A stretch of DNA of 57,090 nucleotides from a virus. The DNA lies in the IMG/VR virus record IMGVR_UViG_3300046694_000629, positions 1 through 57,090 of that record, one strand, 5' to 3'. The translations under genes and the position numbers were made by a program. Within the stretch, counting starts at the first letter, position 1. Each line of letters opens with the position of its first letter. Below the pieces are notes generated by a model, which saw nothing but the letters and a program-made list of their open reading frames with translations, made no database searches and was not told where the DNA came from. Shown here piece after piece: positions 20,440 through 27,700 of the stretch.

Positions 20440-21246
20440 ATGCAGAGCCAACCCAATTCAAGCAATACCTCCAACAGTGTCGCGACACGTTTTTTGAATT
20501 CTGAAAACGTGTCGCGTACCACGATGTCCTCGCGCGAGATCGCTAACGTCACCGGCAAGCGGCACGCCAACGTGAAGCGCGACATCGCTGCGATGCTGAA
20601 AGAACTGAAATTAGATGTACTCAGTTTTGAGCACATCTATCTGGACGGTCAAAACCGGGAGCAGGTCGAATACATGCTCGACCGCGAACACACCGACTGC
20701 CTGCTCACCGGCTACAGCGCCCCGATGCGCATGAAGGTGATTCGCCGTTGGCGGGAACTGGAGCAGCAGCAGAGCGCCCGCGAGCAGGTTCTGCTCAATG
20801 GCACCAAGGTCGTTGGCGAGATCGCCATCATGGAGTGCTTCACGCGCCTGCTGAAGCCGGCTCCATCCTGCCAGATGGCGATGCTCACGAAGATCGCCCA
20901 GAACAACGGTCTTGACCCGAAGTTTCTCCCAGGCTACGCCGTTGATGCCTCGCCCGACGCCACCGGTGGCAGCTCCATGCCGACCAAGGCTGTTACCGCC
21001 CTGATCAAAGACCTCGACCTGCGCACGTCGGCCCCAGCCTTTAACAAACTGCTGGAGGCTCACGGATTCCTCAAGGAAATGCAGCGCCGCAACTCCAAGA
21101 AGGAATACGTCGGGTTTTGGTCTGTGACCGATAAAGGTTTGGCCTACGGCAAGAACCTCACCAGCCCCCAATCTCCACGCGAGACGCAGCCTCACTGGTA
21201 CGTCGATCGCTTTCTCGAACTGGCCAAACTGGTCGGGAAGGCCTGA
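20440..21246 (+). CDS. Rha-family regulatory protein
   Basis: A 268-residue protein. Residues about 29-115 (MSSREIANVTGKRHANVKRD, then REQVEYMLDREHTDCLLTGYS, MRMKVIRRWRELE) are the Rha/pRha domain found in phage regulatory proteins. The C-terminal part (about 185-255, SMPTKAVTALIKDLDLRTSA, VTDKGLAYGKN) looks like a KilA/antirepressor-type DNA-binding domain. AGAGG precedes the ATG. In P22-like phages Rha affects growth depending on IHF. A 13-bp inverted repeat lies within codons 14-26. Confidence 0.88.
   Translation: MQSQPNSSNTSNSVATRFLNSENVSRTTMSSREIANVTGKRHANVKRDIAAMLKELKLDVLSFEHIYLDGQNREQVEYMLDREHTDCLLTGYSAPMRMKVIRRWRELEQQQSAREQVLLNGTKVVGEIAIMECFTRLLKPAPSCQMAMLTKIAQNNGLDPKFLPGYAVDASPDATGGSSMPTKAVTALIKDLDLRTSAPAFNKLLEAHGFLKEMQRRNSKKEYVGFWSVTDKGLAYGKNLTSPQSPRETQPHWYVDRFLELAKLVGKA
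20481..20516. repeat. 13-bp inverted repeat inside rha
   Basis: CGCGACACGTTTT (20481-20493) and AAAACGTGTCGCG (20504-20516) are perfect inverted copies around a 10-base spacer that contains GAATTC. The outer octamers CGCGACAC/GTGTCGCG recur as an inverted pair after the holin gene (26694-26729). It could be a binding site for Rha or another phage regulator. Confidence 0.55.
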
Positions 21247-21247
21247 T

Positions 21248-22219
21248 ATGCAATTTACCGTCACGATTAATCAGGTGAAGGCGTTGGAGTGGGGGCTGAA
21301 CTCTCAGCAAGCCCTGCTGTTCGCCTTCGTGTACGGCTGCCCGAGCTGGACGAAGCCAATCAAGACTGATGACGGGATCTTCTTCGCGCTGAGCAAGGCC
21401 AAGATCACTGAGGAGCTGCCGTTGCTCACTGATAAGCCAGACACCGCTTACCGCATGCTGAAGGCTCTGGAAGAGGCTGGTCTGATTGAGCTTTCCAGCA
21501 CATCGAACATCACCCTGTTTCGCCTCACCGAGAAGGCGATCGAGTGGAACCAGAAACTGGATGGGTCGGAAAAATATCCGACCCCACCAAAGAACCAAGG
21601 TCGGAAAAAAATCCGATCTACCTCGGAAAAAAATCCGATCACGGTCGGAGAAAAATCCGATCTAGGGTCGGAAAAATCTCCGACAAATCAGGATACCAAT
21701 CATCAGGGTACTAATCAGGATACCAGTCAGGACTTGCAAGGCAGCCCGGACAAGCCGGCCCGCAACCTGGTGCTGGTGGTTGATCGCACCGATGCGCCAC
21801 GGGTTGAGATTCCTGCCGACATGCCGGGCCCCAAAGACCAGTCCTGCAAAACCTTCAAGGTCTGGGCGAACTACGCCATGGCCTACCGCAAGCGCTACAG
21901 CACCTGGCCGGTGTGGAACGCCAAGGTCGGTGGCCAACTCGGCCAACTGGTCGACCGCCTCGGTGCCGATGTTGCCCACCACGTCGCGGCTCACTTCCTG
22001 AAAACCAGCGATGCCGGCGTCCTGCGCAAGTGCCACAGCCTCAACGAACTGCTGGCCAACGCTGAGAGCTATCACACCCAGTGGGTTACTGGTCAGCGCA
22101 TCAACGGGACCACCGCCCGCCAGATGGAGCGCACCGAGGCAAACGTCTCCGCCGCCGAGCAGGCCGCGCAAATGGTCTTGGCCAAGCGCCAAGCGGGAGA
22201 GCGCAATGAGTACCTCTGA
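21248..22219 (+). CDS. O-like replication initiation protein
   Basis: A 323-residue protein. The first 100 residues (ALEWGLNSQQALLFAFVYGC; YRMLKALEEAGLIELSSTS, ITLFRLTEKAIEW) form a winged helix like those at the start of phage replication proteins. The middle (about 105-160) is low complexity (SEKYPTPPKNQGRKKIRSTS) and is encoded by the iteron array, as in lambda O, where the origin lies inside the gene. The C-terminal half (CKTFKVWANYAMAYRKRYST) resembles a DnaT/DnaD-like or helicase-contact region. The stop codon overlaps the next gene by 14 bases. Confidence 0.78.
   Translation: MQFTVTINQVKALEWGLNSQQALLFAFVYGCPSWTKPIKTDDGIFFALSKAKITEELPLLTDKPDTAYRMLKALEEAGLIELSSTSNITLFRLTEKAIEWNQKLDGSEKYPTPPKNQGRKKIRSTSEKNPITVGEKSDLGSEKSPTNQDTNHQGTNQDTSQDLQGSPDKPARNLVLVVDRTDAPRVEIPADMPGPKDQSCKTFKVWANYAMAYRKRYSTWPVWNAKVGGQLGQLVDRLGADVAHHVAAHFLKTSDAGVLRKCHSLNELLANAESYHTQWVTGQRINGTTARQMERTEANVSAAEQAAQMVLAKRQAGERNEYL
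21566..21735. other. ori: Candidate replication origin with five iterons
   Basis: Five 16-bp elements TCGGA-N6-TCCGA start at 21566, 21601, 21623, 21645 and 21668; each is itself a dyad with an A-rich centre and the last four are 22-23 bases apart, two helical turns. They are followed by three AT-richer repeats near ATCAGGATACCA (about 21686-21725). Iterons plus an adjacent softer region inside the initiator gene is the lambda origin plan. Confidence 0.7.
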
Positions 22220-23003
22220 AATGAACGATCAACAGGTTGCCGGACTGGCTGCTGCGATCTGCGCCACCGCCGAGGCCATGGGTCAGGAAATGAACCCAGG
22301 CACCGCGGCGATGATGGCCGAAGACCTCTGCGCTTACTCGGTGCCAACCGTGAAAGCTGCGCTGAAGGCCTGTCGCTTCGAGGTGAAGGGCAAGCTGGCC
22401 ATGGCTGACATTCTCCAGCGCGTGCAGGCCGCTGATGGTCGCCCGGGCAAAGACGAAGCATGGGCGATCGCCCTATCCGGACATGACGAGAGTGAAACCG
22501 TCGTGTTGACCACAGAGATCCAGCAAGCCATGACCGCAGCCGCACCGATCCTTCAAGTTGGCGACAAGGTAGGGGCTCGCATGGCGTTCATGAGTGCTTA
22601 CGAGCGTCTGGTGACCCTAGCTCGCGCGCAAGCGGTACCGACGAGTTGGAATGTATCGCTTGGCCATGACCCAGTACGGAGAGTTACTGCGATTGAGTCG
22701 GCAGTACGTATGCAGCTAATTACCCAACAGGCTGGTACCCAGTACCTGACAGATCTGCGCATAGCGCCAGTTACTTCCGACGGCCAGGCAATTGCCGGAT
22801 TGCTCACAGGTAATGCGGTCGAGGCGTCTCCAAGGGTGCGTGAAAAATTGGCAGAAGTGCGTTCGATTGTTCAGGACAACCAAAACCAGCAGACCCGCCA
22901 GAGGCTGAAAAAAGCTCAAGCTGCGCGAGTCGATATCTACCTGCGCCGGCGCCGGTTCCGCGCACAGGTCGAATCATTGCAAGGAAAGGAAACCAGCAGA
23001 TGA
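22206..23003 (+). CDS. Replication-module protein in the helicase-loader position
   Basis: A 265-residue protein starting MSTSEMNDQQVAGLAAAICA. Residues 1-85 are helical (GTAAMMAEDLCAYSVPTVKA, then GKLAMADILQRVQAADGR) and resemble the N-terminal part of phage P-like or DnaB-interacting proteins; there is no Walker motif, so it is not a DnaC-type ATPase. The C-terminal 60 residues are basic (RQRLKKAQAARVDIYLRRRR). The start at 22206 overlaps the O-like gene by 14 bases. Loader function is inferred from position between initiator and nin genes. Confidence 0.62.
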   Translation: MSTSEMNDQQVAGLAAAICATAEAMGQEMNPGTAAMMAEDLCAYSVPTVKAALKACRFEVKGKLAMADILQRVQAADGRPGKDEAWAIALSGHDESETVVLTTEIQQAMTAAAPILQVGDKVGARMAFMSAYERLVTLARAQAVPTSWNVSLGHDPVRRVTAIESAVRMQLITQQAGTQYLTDLRIAPVTSDGQAIAGLLTGNAVEASPRVREKLAEVRSIVQDNQNQQTRQRLKKAQAARVDIYLRRRRFRAQVESLQGKETSR

Positions 23004-23287
23004 CCATTGATAAAAAGAAGCTCCAGAAGCTGCTGTGGGCTGAAGCCGCATCGTGGAGCGCGGACTGCGCCGACTGGAAGCGCAACACCGAGGCCCTACA
23101 GGAATTCCTCGGTGAAAAAACCGTGGAGGAGGTGGCGCTCGAGCTGCTGGCCGAGAACGAGGCGCTGCGTAATGCGCTGAGTGGCGTTCGTGAGTCTGTG
23201 CAGCGCGAATACTGGGATGAATATGCGGGGCTTGAAGGAACTCGCGCGATCCTCGATACCGCCTTGAGCAAGGCGGTACAGCCATGA
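23000..23287 (+). CDS. Small helical nin-region protein
   Basis: A 95-residue protein, MTIDKKKLQKLLWAEAASWS, then VEEVALELLAENEALRNALS, a helical Glu/Leu-rich protein of a type that often precedes ninB. Its ATG overlaps the upstream stop as ATGA and its stop overlaps ninB the same way. Some Ead/Ea22-like proteins look alike. Function unknown. Confidence 0.68.
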   Translation: MTIDKKKLQKLLWAEAASWSADCADWKRNTEALQEFLGEKTVEEVALELLAENEALRNALSGVRESVQREYWDEYAGLEGTRAILDTALSKAVQP

Positions 23288-23685
23288 ACCCCGAATACAC
23301 AATCCGCGACCAGCGCGACATCAACCGCCTCGCCGGTGTGCTGCACGCCATCGACCTGAGCAAGCCGAAGGTGGTGGTGATCCGCGACGAGAAGCGTCCG
23401 GACATCTGCAACCGCAAGATGTGGGCAATGCTCAAGGACGTTTCCGAACAGGTGATCTGGCACGGCAAGAAACTGACCAGTGAGGACTGGAAGTGCCTCT
23501 TCAGTGCCTCGCTGGAGAAGCAGCGCGCCGAGCCTGGCCTCGACGGCGGATTCGTCGTGATGGCCGTATCGACCCGCAAGCAGTCGCAGAAATGGTTCAG
23601 CGATCTGTTCGAGCTGATGCATGCCTTCGGCGCCGAGCATGGCGTGCGCTGGACGGAGCAGGACAAGTGGGGAGGGCGGTATTGA
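23284..23685 (+). CDS. ninB: NinB recombination protein
   Basis: A 133-residue protein matching the NinB (Orf) family. Recognisable are YTIRDQRDINRLAGVLHAID, WAMLKDVSEQVIWHGKKLTS, EDWKCLF and QKWFSDLFELMHAFGAEHGV. NinB/Orf is a RecFOR-like mediator that binds single-stranded DNA and helps load the annealing protein in lambda. It is coupled by ATGA to the previous gene and sits in the usual place before ninG. Confident. Confidence 0.9.
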   Translation: MNPEYTIRDQRDINRLAGVLHAIDLSKPKVVVIRDEKRPDICNRKMWAMLKDVSEQVIWHGKKLTSEDWKCLFSASLEKQRAEPGLDGGFVVMAVSTRKQSQKWFSDLFELMHAFGAEHGVRWTEQDKWGGRY

Positions 23686-23915
23686 TGCGAGAGGCCAAAA
23701 CTTTCACCATCGCCGACGCGCTCACCAAGTACGTCACCACCTGGTATCTCGGCAAAACGGCGATCATCAAAACGGCGGAGGAGACGCCGCCCGAAATTGG
23801 CGAAACCTTCCGCCTCGGGCTCAAGGATTACACGGTCATGGTGGTGATGGGCGAACACAGCCCTCGCTGGGTGAATGCCGTGATCGTACCGAAGGAGGCC
23901 GAACCATGCGCGTAG
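23685..23915 (+). CDS. Small protein between ninB and ninG
   Basis: A 76-residue protein, MREAKTFTIADALTKYVTTW, then GETFRLGLKDYTVMVVMGEH, with a helical start and a beta-rich second half. GGAGGGCGG lies before the ATG at 23685, whose A is the last base of the ninB stop. It overlaps ninG by 10 bases. No family recognised. Confidence 0.68.
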   Translation: MREAKTFTIADALTKYVTTWYLGKTAIIKTAEETPPEIGETFRLGLKDYTVMVVMGEHSPRWVNAVIVPKEAEPCA

Positions 23916-24496
23916 CCATCAAGGAAAAGAAGGCGCCCAAGCCGAAGAAGTGCAAGAACCCAGCGTGCGGAGATTCATTCGTCCCGCAGCGCCTCGGGCA
24001 GGCGGTATGCGGATACAAGTGCGGCCTGGCCATCAAGGACGTGAATCAGGCGAAAGCCCGGAAAGCGCTGGATAAGGTTGGGCGCGCGGAGATCAAAGTC
24101 CGCAAGGAGAAGCTGAAGAGTCGAGCCGATCATCTGCGCGAAGCCCAGACGGCATTCAACGAGTGGGTTCGCCTGCGTGACGTTACTCGCCCTTGCGTGA
24201 GCTGTGGTCGCCACCACGAAGGCCAATATCACGCCGGCCACTATCGCTCAGTGGGAGCGAACCCAGAGTTGCGCTTCGAACCGCTGAACGTGTGGAAACA
24301 ATGCGCCCCATGCAACACGCACCTGTCCGGCAATTTGGTGAACTACCGGATCGCGCTCGAGCAGCTCATCGGCGCCGAAACAGTCGCATGGCTCGAAGGG
24401 CCTCATGCGGCCCGTAAGTACACCGTTGAAGAAATCAAAACCATCAAGGCCGACTACCGAGCCAAGACCCGCGAATTGAAGAGGGCTGCAGCATGA
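23906..24496 (+). CDS. ninG: NinG recombination endonuclease
   Basis: A 196-residue NinG/Rap protein. The N-terminal zinc knuckle (CKNPACGDSFVPQRLGQAVC then GYKC) and the central CVSCGRHHEGQYHAGHY, then FEPLNVWKQCAPCN are characteristic; lambda NinG (Rap) is a structure-specific nuclease acting on branched recombination intermediates. AGGAGG precedes the ATG at 23906. Positioned as in lambdoid nin regions and functionally linked to NinB and the RecT/exonuclease pair. Confidence 0.92.
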   Translation: MRVAIKEKKAPKPKKCKNPACGDSFVPQRLGQAVCGYKCGLAIKDVNQAKARKALDKVGRAEIKVRKEKLKSRADHLREAQTAFNEWVRLRDVTRPCVSCGRHHEGQYHAGHYRSVGANPELRFEPLNVWKQCAPCNTHLSGNLVNYRIALEQLIGAETVAWLEGPHAARKYTVEEIKTIKADYRAKTRELKRAAA

Positions 24497-25038
24497 CTTA
24501 TCGCAATGTGATTTCCGCCGTAGTCCGAGCCTTGGCCGCCGAGACAATCAGCTCCACCGGTGGCTGCGACTTTGAGCCTAAGGTGCAGTGCGCCAAGCAG
24601 AAAGGAGAGATCGTAGGTAAGGAGGCGGCGCTCCTGCAGGACTGTTGGGTGTTTGGTCGGCTGCACAAATCGCTAACTCCAGCTCACTGGCGTGCACTCG
24701 TAGCAAAGTACTCCACCCACGAGGAGCGTAAGCACGGCGCCATTCTGGAGCTGCTCAACTCGGTGAAGACGCCAGCGCCGAAGCGCTTCCAGGAATGTGC
24801 AGTGCTGACCTGGGCAATTCCTCAAGTTGCCGGTGCTGAGGGTAAGCGTTCTGCCTCCGTACTGCCGGCCGCCTGGTACGACATCACCAACTGGGGCAAC
24901 GACGGCAAGCCGGAATCGACCCGTTATCGGTGGCGCTCTTCGATTCGCAAGGCTCTGGACGATCAAGTAAATGAGGCGCTCACCGCCGCTCAAGAGCTAC
25001 TAGACGCAGAGGGTTTAATCGAAAGTTGCGCGGCGTAG
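24493..25038 (+). CDS. Candidate late-gene regulator (Q position)
   Basis: A 181-residue protein, MTYRNVISAVVRALAAETIS, with LTPAHWRALVAKYSTHEERK, LTWAIPQVAG and WRSSIRKALDDQVNEALTAA. The central ALTPAHWRALVAKYS stretch reads like the DNA-contact helix region of Q-type antiterminators, and the gene is the last before a promoter-terminator pair that looks like PR'-tR'. The family is not certain from sequence alone. Its ATG overlaps ninG as ATGA. Confidence 0.6.
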   Translation: MTYRNVISAVVRALAAETISSTGGCDFEPKVQCAKQKGEIVGKEAALLQDCWVFGRLHKSLTPAHWRALVAKYSTHEERKHGAILELLNSVKTPAPKRFQECAVLTWAIPQVAGAEGKRSASVLPAAWYDITNWGNDGKPESTRYRWRSSIRKALDDQVNEALTAAQELLDAEGLIESCAA

Positions 25039-25077
25039 CAAAAAGCCATTGCAATGAATGAGAAAGTGAGAGAGTAT

Positions 25078-25106
25078 TTGCCCATCCTGTCGATCTTGCG
25101 CATTAT
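25078..25106 (+). promoter_or_regulatory. Candidate late promoter PR'
   Basis: TTGCCC (25078-25083), a 17-base spacer and CATTAT (25101-25106), each matching the sigma-70 consensus at four of six bases. The start would fall near 25113, directly before a strong terminator at 25121-25148, the layout of a Q-controlled late promoter. Confidence 0.45.
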
Positions 25107-25120
25107 GGATTGACATTAGA

Positions 25121-25148
25121 AAGCCTCGCCAACGTGCGGGGCTTTTTT
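25121..25148 (+). terminator. Strong rightward terminator (tR'-like)
   Basis: AAGCCTCGC pairs with GCGGGGCTT around AACGT (one G-T wobble), followed by six T. It ends the early-right transcript after the candidate regulator gene, and would also have to be passed by late transcription. Confidence 0.75.
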
Positions 25149-25238
25149 GTGGCCGCTCGTCGAGGAAATTGCACTCCGTGTTTTCGAAACTTCTCTCAGT
25201 AGTAAGCGCAGACCCTGCGCGTCTGACGGGAGAGAATC

Positions 25239-25541
25239 ATGATCGAAGACAACAACGGCCCTGAAGCGCCATATCCAGGACCAAGCGAGCTAGCGCCTGA
25301 CGCTGGCGGAAGTCATGACTCAGGCCTAGAGAAGGCTGAATCTGAGCCGAAGCAAGGCACTGACGAACGACCAGAAGATTGGAACCCACCGCCCGGAAAC
25401 CCTGGCTCTGATCAAGACGCCCAGACAGGGCGCGGTAATGGTGGTGCGGCTCCTAATGCTGATTCGAACTTTGTCGACCAGAGCGATGATTTGAAGGAGC
25501 CGCGCGACGTTCCGGCGTCCGATCCTGAATCCGGCGCTTGA
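25239..25541 (+). CDS. Acidic disordered protein
   Basis: A 100-residue protein rich in Gly, Pro, Asp, Glu and Asn (MIEDNNGPEAPYPGPSELAP), with no hydrophobic core, so intrinsically disordered. GGGAGAG lies four bases before the ATG. It is the first gene after the tR'-like terminator. The strong acidity is compatible with a DNA mimic, but that is speculation; no family recognised. Confidence 0.6.
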   Translation: MIEDNNGPEAPYPGPSELAPDAGGSHDSGLEKAESEPKQGTDERPEDWNPPPGNPGSDQDAQTGRGNGGAAPNADSNFVDQSDDLKEPRDVPASDPESGA

Positions 25542-25557
25542 AATAGAAGTTCTTTTT

Positions 25558-25579
25558 GCCCGCTCGTCGTGGGCTTTTT
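25558..25579 (+). terminator. Rightward terminator
   Basis: GCCC (25558-25561) and GGGC (25571-25574) flank a nine-base loop that can pair further, followed by five T. It stands between the rightward gene ending at 25541 and leftward genes starting beyond. Confidence 0.5.
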
Positions 25580-25596
25580 CCTGCGACCAATTGCGC

Positions 25597-25619
25597 AAGC
25601 CCCGCACATAGCGGGGCTT
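25597..25619. terminator. Perfect 9-bp hairpin between convergent genes
   Basis: AAGCCCCGC (25597-25605), loop ACATA, GCGGGGCTT (25611-25619). It directly follows the leftward gene ending at 25629 and the rightward gene before it. No long T-run on either strand, so strength is uncertain. Confidence 0.5.
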
Positions 25620-25628
25620 CGAAAAGCA

Positions 25629-25868
25629 TCACTTTCGCATCGCTCGTTTTATTCGCATCCAGTCCTGATAGGCGGCCGTGCGTTTCGCATCAGCAACAGC
25701 TTTTGCTTCAGAGAAGCGCGCCCAAGCTTCAGCGCTCCCTCGGTCGTACTGAATGATCTTATAAGCTGCCTCATCGAGCGCGTCTGCTTGACGAAAAAGC
25801 TCAGTGTTGGCGGCTATTTCGTCATCCCAAAAATGCTCATCTCTAAAACCCAGAATGCTCTCGGTCAT
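25629..25868 (-). CDS. Small helical protein
   Basis: A 79-residue protein, MTESILGFRDEHFWDDEIAA, then LDEAAYKIIQYDRGSAEAWA, helical with a basic end (DWMRIKRAMRK). GAGGAG lies before the ATG at 25868; a longer in-frame start would run through the upstream DUF6555 gene. It overlaps that gene by 26 bases, so the two form a leftward pair just before the late operon. Function unknown. Confidence 0.65.
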   Translation of the reverse strand: MTESILGFRDEHFWDDEIAANTELFRQADALDEAAYKIIQYDRGSAEAWARFSEAKAVADAKRTAAYQDWMRIKRAMRK

Positions 25869-26121
25869 GTGAGTGCTCCTCGTCCCATGCGAGGGCTGCT
25901 GACTCCCGCCACTGGACATCTGTAACGCCAAACCTTTCCGCCATGGGTTTGGAAAAACGTTTAAGCGGCGGCCGGCCTGGCTTGGGTATTGGAACGAGAC
26001 CTGCATCGCAGCTCGCCCACTGCCACGCTTCCGTGTTGTTCATCATCTTTGTTCGAATGATGAATGACTTCGGCTTTCCATGAAGTCTGTACTCGATTAC
26101 GAAGAGATCTACCGGTTTCAT
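25843..26121 (-). CDS. DUF6555-like protein
   Basis: A 92-residue protein. DLFVIEYRLHGKPKSFIIRT, then TEAWQWASCDAGLVPIPKPG and KPMAERFGVTDVQWRE match a small Pseudomonas family I know as DUF6555 (strand, strand, helix with E-A-W-x-W-A-S-C-D-A-G). AGGAGG lies four bases before the ATG. It is expressed opposite to the late operon with the 79-residue gene. Function unknown. Confidence 0.72.
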   Translation of the reverse strand: MKPVDLFVIEYRLHGKPKSFIIRTKMMNNTEAWQWASCDAGLVPIPKPGRPPLKRFSKPMAERFGVTDVQWRESAALAWDEEHSHDREHSGF

Positions 26122-26358
26122 GAGTCCTCCTGTTGCTCATGAAGTAGAGATTTTTTTGTGCCCGAAAAATTCAAAGAATTGTCCGACAATCCTTAACGAA
26201 GTGTATTTCATCAATTTCTGGCCTCAGCATCTGCTGGGCTTTTCGTTTTAGGCTCCCCACACCCATCGCTCCGAGCTGGGAGTGCAGATGGAGCTGATTC
26301 AAATCCGCAGGGGAGTCCCTGCCAATTGACCACCACTCCCTGATGGGGAGGAACCGAG

Positions 26359-26691
26359 ATGCCAAACATGCCAGACAAACCAGACACATGGGCGATAGCG
26401 CTTGCGTGGTTGAGCCAGCATTCGCCAATCCTCTATGCGGCTGCGCTGTCCTGCGCCATGGCCGTCTTGCGGATCACGTACGGTGGCGGTACTCGTCGCC
26501 AGATGCTGGTGGAGGGCGCCATTTGCGGCGGCCTCACATTGACCATCATCAGCGGCCTGGACTTTTTCGGCTTGCCCCAGAGCATGGCCACCTTCGCCGG
26601 CGGCTGGGTTGGCTTCCTGGGCGTGGAGAAGATCCGCAACATCGCGGATCGGGTGACTGAGTTCAAGCTGCCGAGCCGCAAGCCTGAATAA
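26359..26691 (+). CDS. Lambda-family holin
   Basis: A 110-residue protein with three hydrophobic segments: about 18-36 (LSQHSPILYAAALSCAMAVL), 48-68 (MLVEGAICGGLTLTIISGLD) and 74-92 (SMATFAGGWVGFLG). The YGGGTRRQ motif between the first two and the LDFFGLPQS motif are typical of the lambda S holin family in Pseudomonas phages. It would form lesions in the inner membrane at lysis. GGGAGGAA precedes the ATG. It is far from the endolysin at 52791, as in other Pseudomonas siphophages. Confidence 0.88.
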   Translation: MPNMPDKPDTWAIALAWLSQHSPILYAAALSCAMAVLRITYGGGTRRQMLVEGAICGGLTLTIISGLDFFGLPQSMATFAGGWVGFLGVEKIRNIADRVTEFKLPSRKPE

Positions 26692-26693
26692 TC

Positions 26694-26729
26694 CGCGACA
26701 CGTTTCGCGAGTCAGCAAATTGTGTCGCG
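26694..26729. repeat. CGCGACAC/GTGTCGCG inverted pair after the holin
   Basis: CGCGACAC (26694-26701) and GTGTCGCG (26722-26729) are inverted octamers 20 bases apart, immediately after the holin stop codon. The same octamers form the outer arms of the inverted repeat inside rha (20481-20516). No T-run follows. Confidence 0.5.
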
Positions 26730-26738
26730 CTAACCATT

Positions 26739-27287
26739 TTAGAGGCCGGACAATGGGGCTCGAACGCCCATACAGCGATCTAACGAATCTTTGCTGTTTT
26801 CGAGCTTCTTGATCGCTTCTTGGCGCCGCTCTCCACGAAGAGAGAACACGTCTATATCGGAAATCGCTAGCTGTCGTTCCATATGAGCTACAGCATTCTT
26901 GTAAGGCTCGCAGCGCTTATCAGCTTCCGTGAGGTCTTTGTAGATTTGAGCTTCGGCTTTTGATTTTTCAGCCTCATGGTTAGCGGATGCAGTCTGTTTC
27001 CTCGTGTCGTCTAGCAATGCCTCAATTACTGCGACACGAGTTTGACTTTCGCGTAGAGAGTCAGTCAGCCCCTTGTTCGTGGCTCTGAGTTCATTGGCGA
27101 TCGTTCTCGACTCATTGAGTGCATCTGTTAGGTTTTTCACATCGCTGCGTAGTTGCCCCCGCTCTTCTACGACATTCAAACCGTAAATTACGAAGGGCAT
27201 GATTGCCGCAAGCAGTGCAGCATTTGCCAGCAAGCTTACGAACAGGAATTTTGGTTTCGAGAGGGGTGGTGTTTTGCTTCTTGTCAT
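26739..27287 (-). CDS. Membrane-anchored coiled-coil accessory protein
   Basis: A 182-residue protein. Residues about 14-38 (FLFVSLLANAALLAAIMPFV) form one membrane segment, followed by a long coiled coil (GQLRSDVKNLTDALNESRTI, then TNKGLTDSLRESQTRVAVIE) and a C-terminal helical region with two cysteines. The ATG at 27287 has a weak ribosome-binding site; a TTG at 27326 is the alternative. It runs against the late operon between holin and terminase genes, so it is probably expressed from the prophage. The plan resembles a spanin or exclusion protein, but the family is unknown. Confidence 0.65.
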   Translation of the reverse strand: MTRSKTPPLSKPKFLFVSLLANAALLAAIMPFVIYGLNVVEERGQLRSDVKNLTDALNESRTIANELRATNKGLTDSLRESQTRVAVIEALLDDTRKQTASANHEAEKSKAEAQIYKDLTEADKRCEPYKNAVAHMERQLAISDIDVFSLRGERRQEAIKKLENSKDSLDRCMGVRAPLSGL

Positions 27288-27384
27288 TGGTACGGGCTCA
27301 AGAATGGGGCGAGCTACTAAATACAACTTTGGGCAGACGCATATTGCTAGGCTTAGAAAGCGGCTGCGGTCTGGGCAGATAGGT

Positions 27385-27406
27385 GTGCCGCAGGTGAGTG
27401 CGGCAC
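27385..27406. terminator. 7-bp GC hairpin between two leftward genes
   Basis: GTGCCGC (27385-27391) pairs perfectly with GCGGCAC (27400-27406). It lies downstream of the leftward 69-residue gene (27414-27623) and before the next leftward gene. No T-run, so it may be a pause or processing hairpin and not a full terminator. Confidence 0.4.
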
Positions 27407-27413
27407 TGGCAGT

Positions 27414-27623
27414 TCATTTGGCTTTCAGGGCTTCCTGAATCTGATCTGCATACTTCGAGAGGTTGTCCAGTTCTTGGCTCAGATGCACGGACGCGGAGCT
27501 TAGGACTCGGTTGGAAATCAATTCCAAAGCAGCGCCTACCGCTACTGCTCTTTGGGTGTCCGTTTGGAGTCGAGCGTATGCCAAGTTGCCATTTACAGAA
27601 ATTGCTTTGATCGCGTCAGACAT
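27414..27623 (-). CDS. Small helical accessory protein
   Basis: A 69-residue protein, MSDAIKAISVNGNLAYARLQ, then TQRAVAVGAALELISNRVLS and ELDNLSKYADQIQEALKAK. All-helical. AAGGAAGG lies four bases before the ATG at 27623. It precedes the membrane coiled-coil gene in the same direction with 126 bases between, so it may be part of one leftward unit. Function unknown. Confidence 0.65.
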   Translation of the reverse strand: MSDAIKAISVNGNLAYARLQTDTQRAVAVGAALELISNRVLSSASVHLSQELDNLSKYADQIQEALKAK

Positions 27624-27700
27624 GTTGCCTTCCTTGCGCAGAGTTAGTTGATTCCCATCAATACCGGCATCCAGCCATCATTTCAAGCTCAAGGTGATCC

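Noticed and set aside
22011-22205. 65-codon N-terminal extension of the replication gene at 22206
   Set aside because: It lies out of frame within the O-like gene, is Ser/Pro/Arg-rich as expected for a shadow, and lacks an initiation site.
26739-27287. Calling the leftward coiled-coil membrane protein an Rz spanin
   Set aside because: It is opposite to the lysis genes, has no nested Rz1, and a convincing Rz/Rz1 pair exists at 53213-53719.
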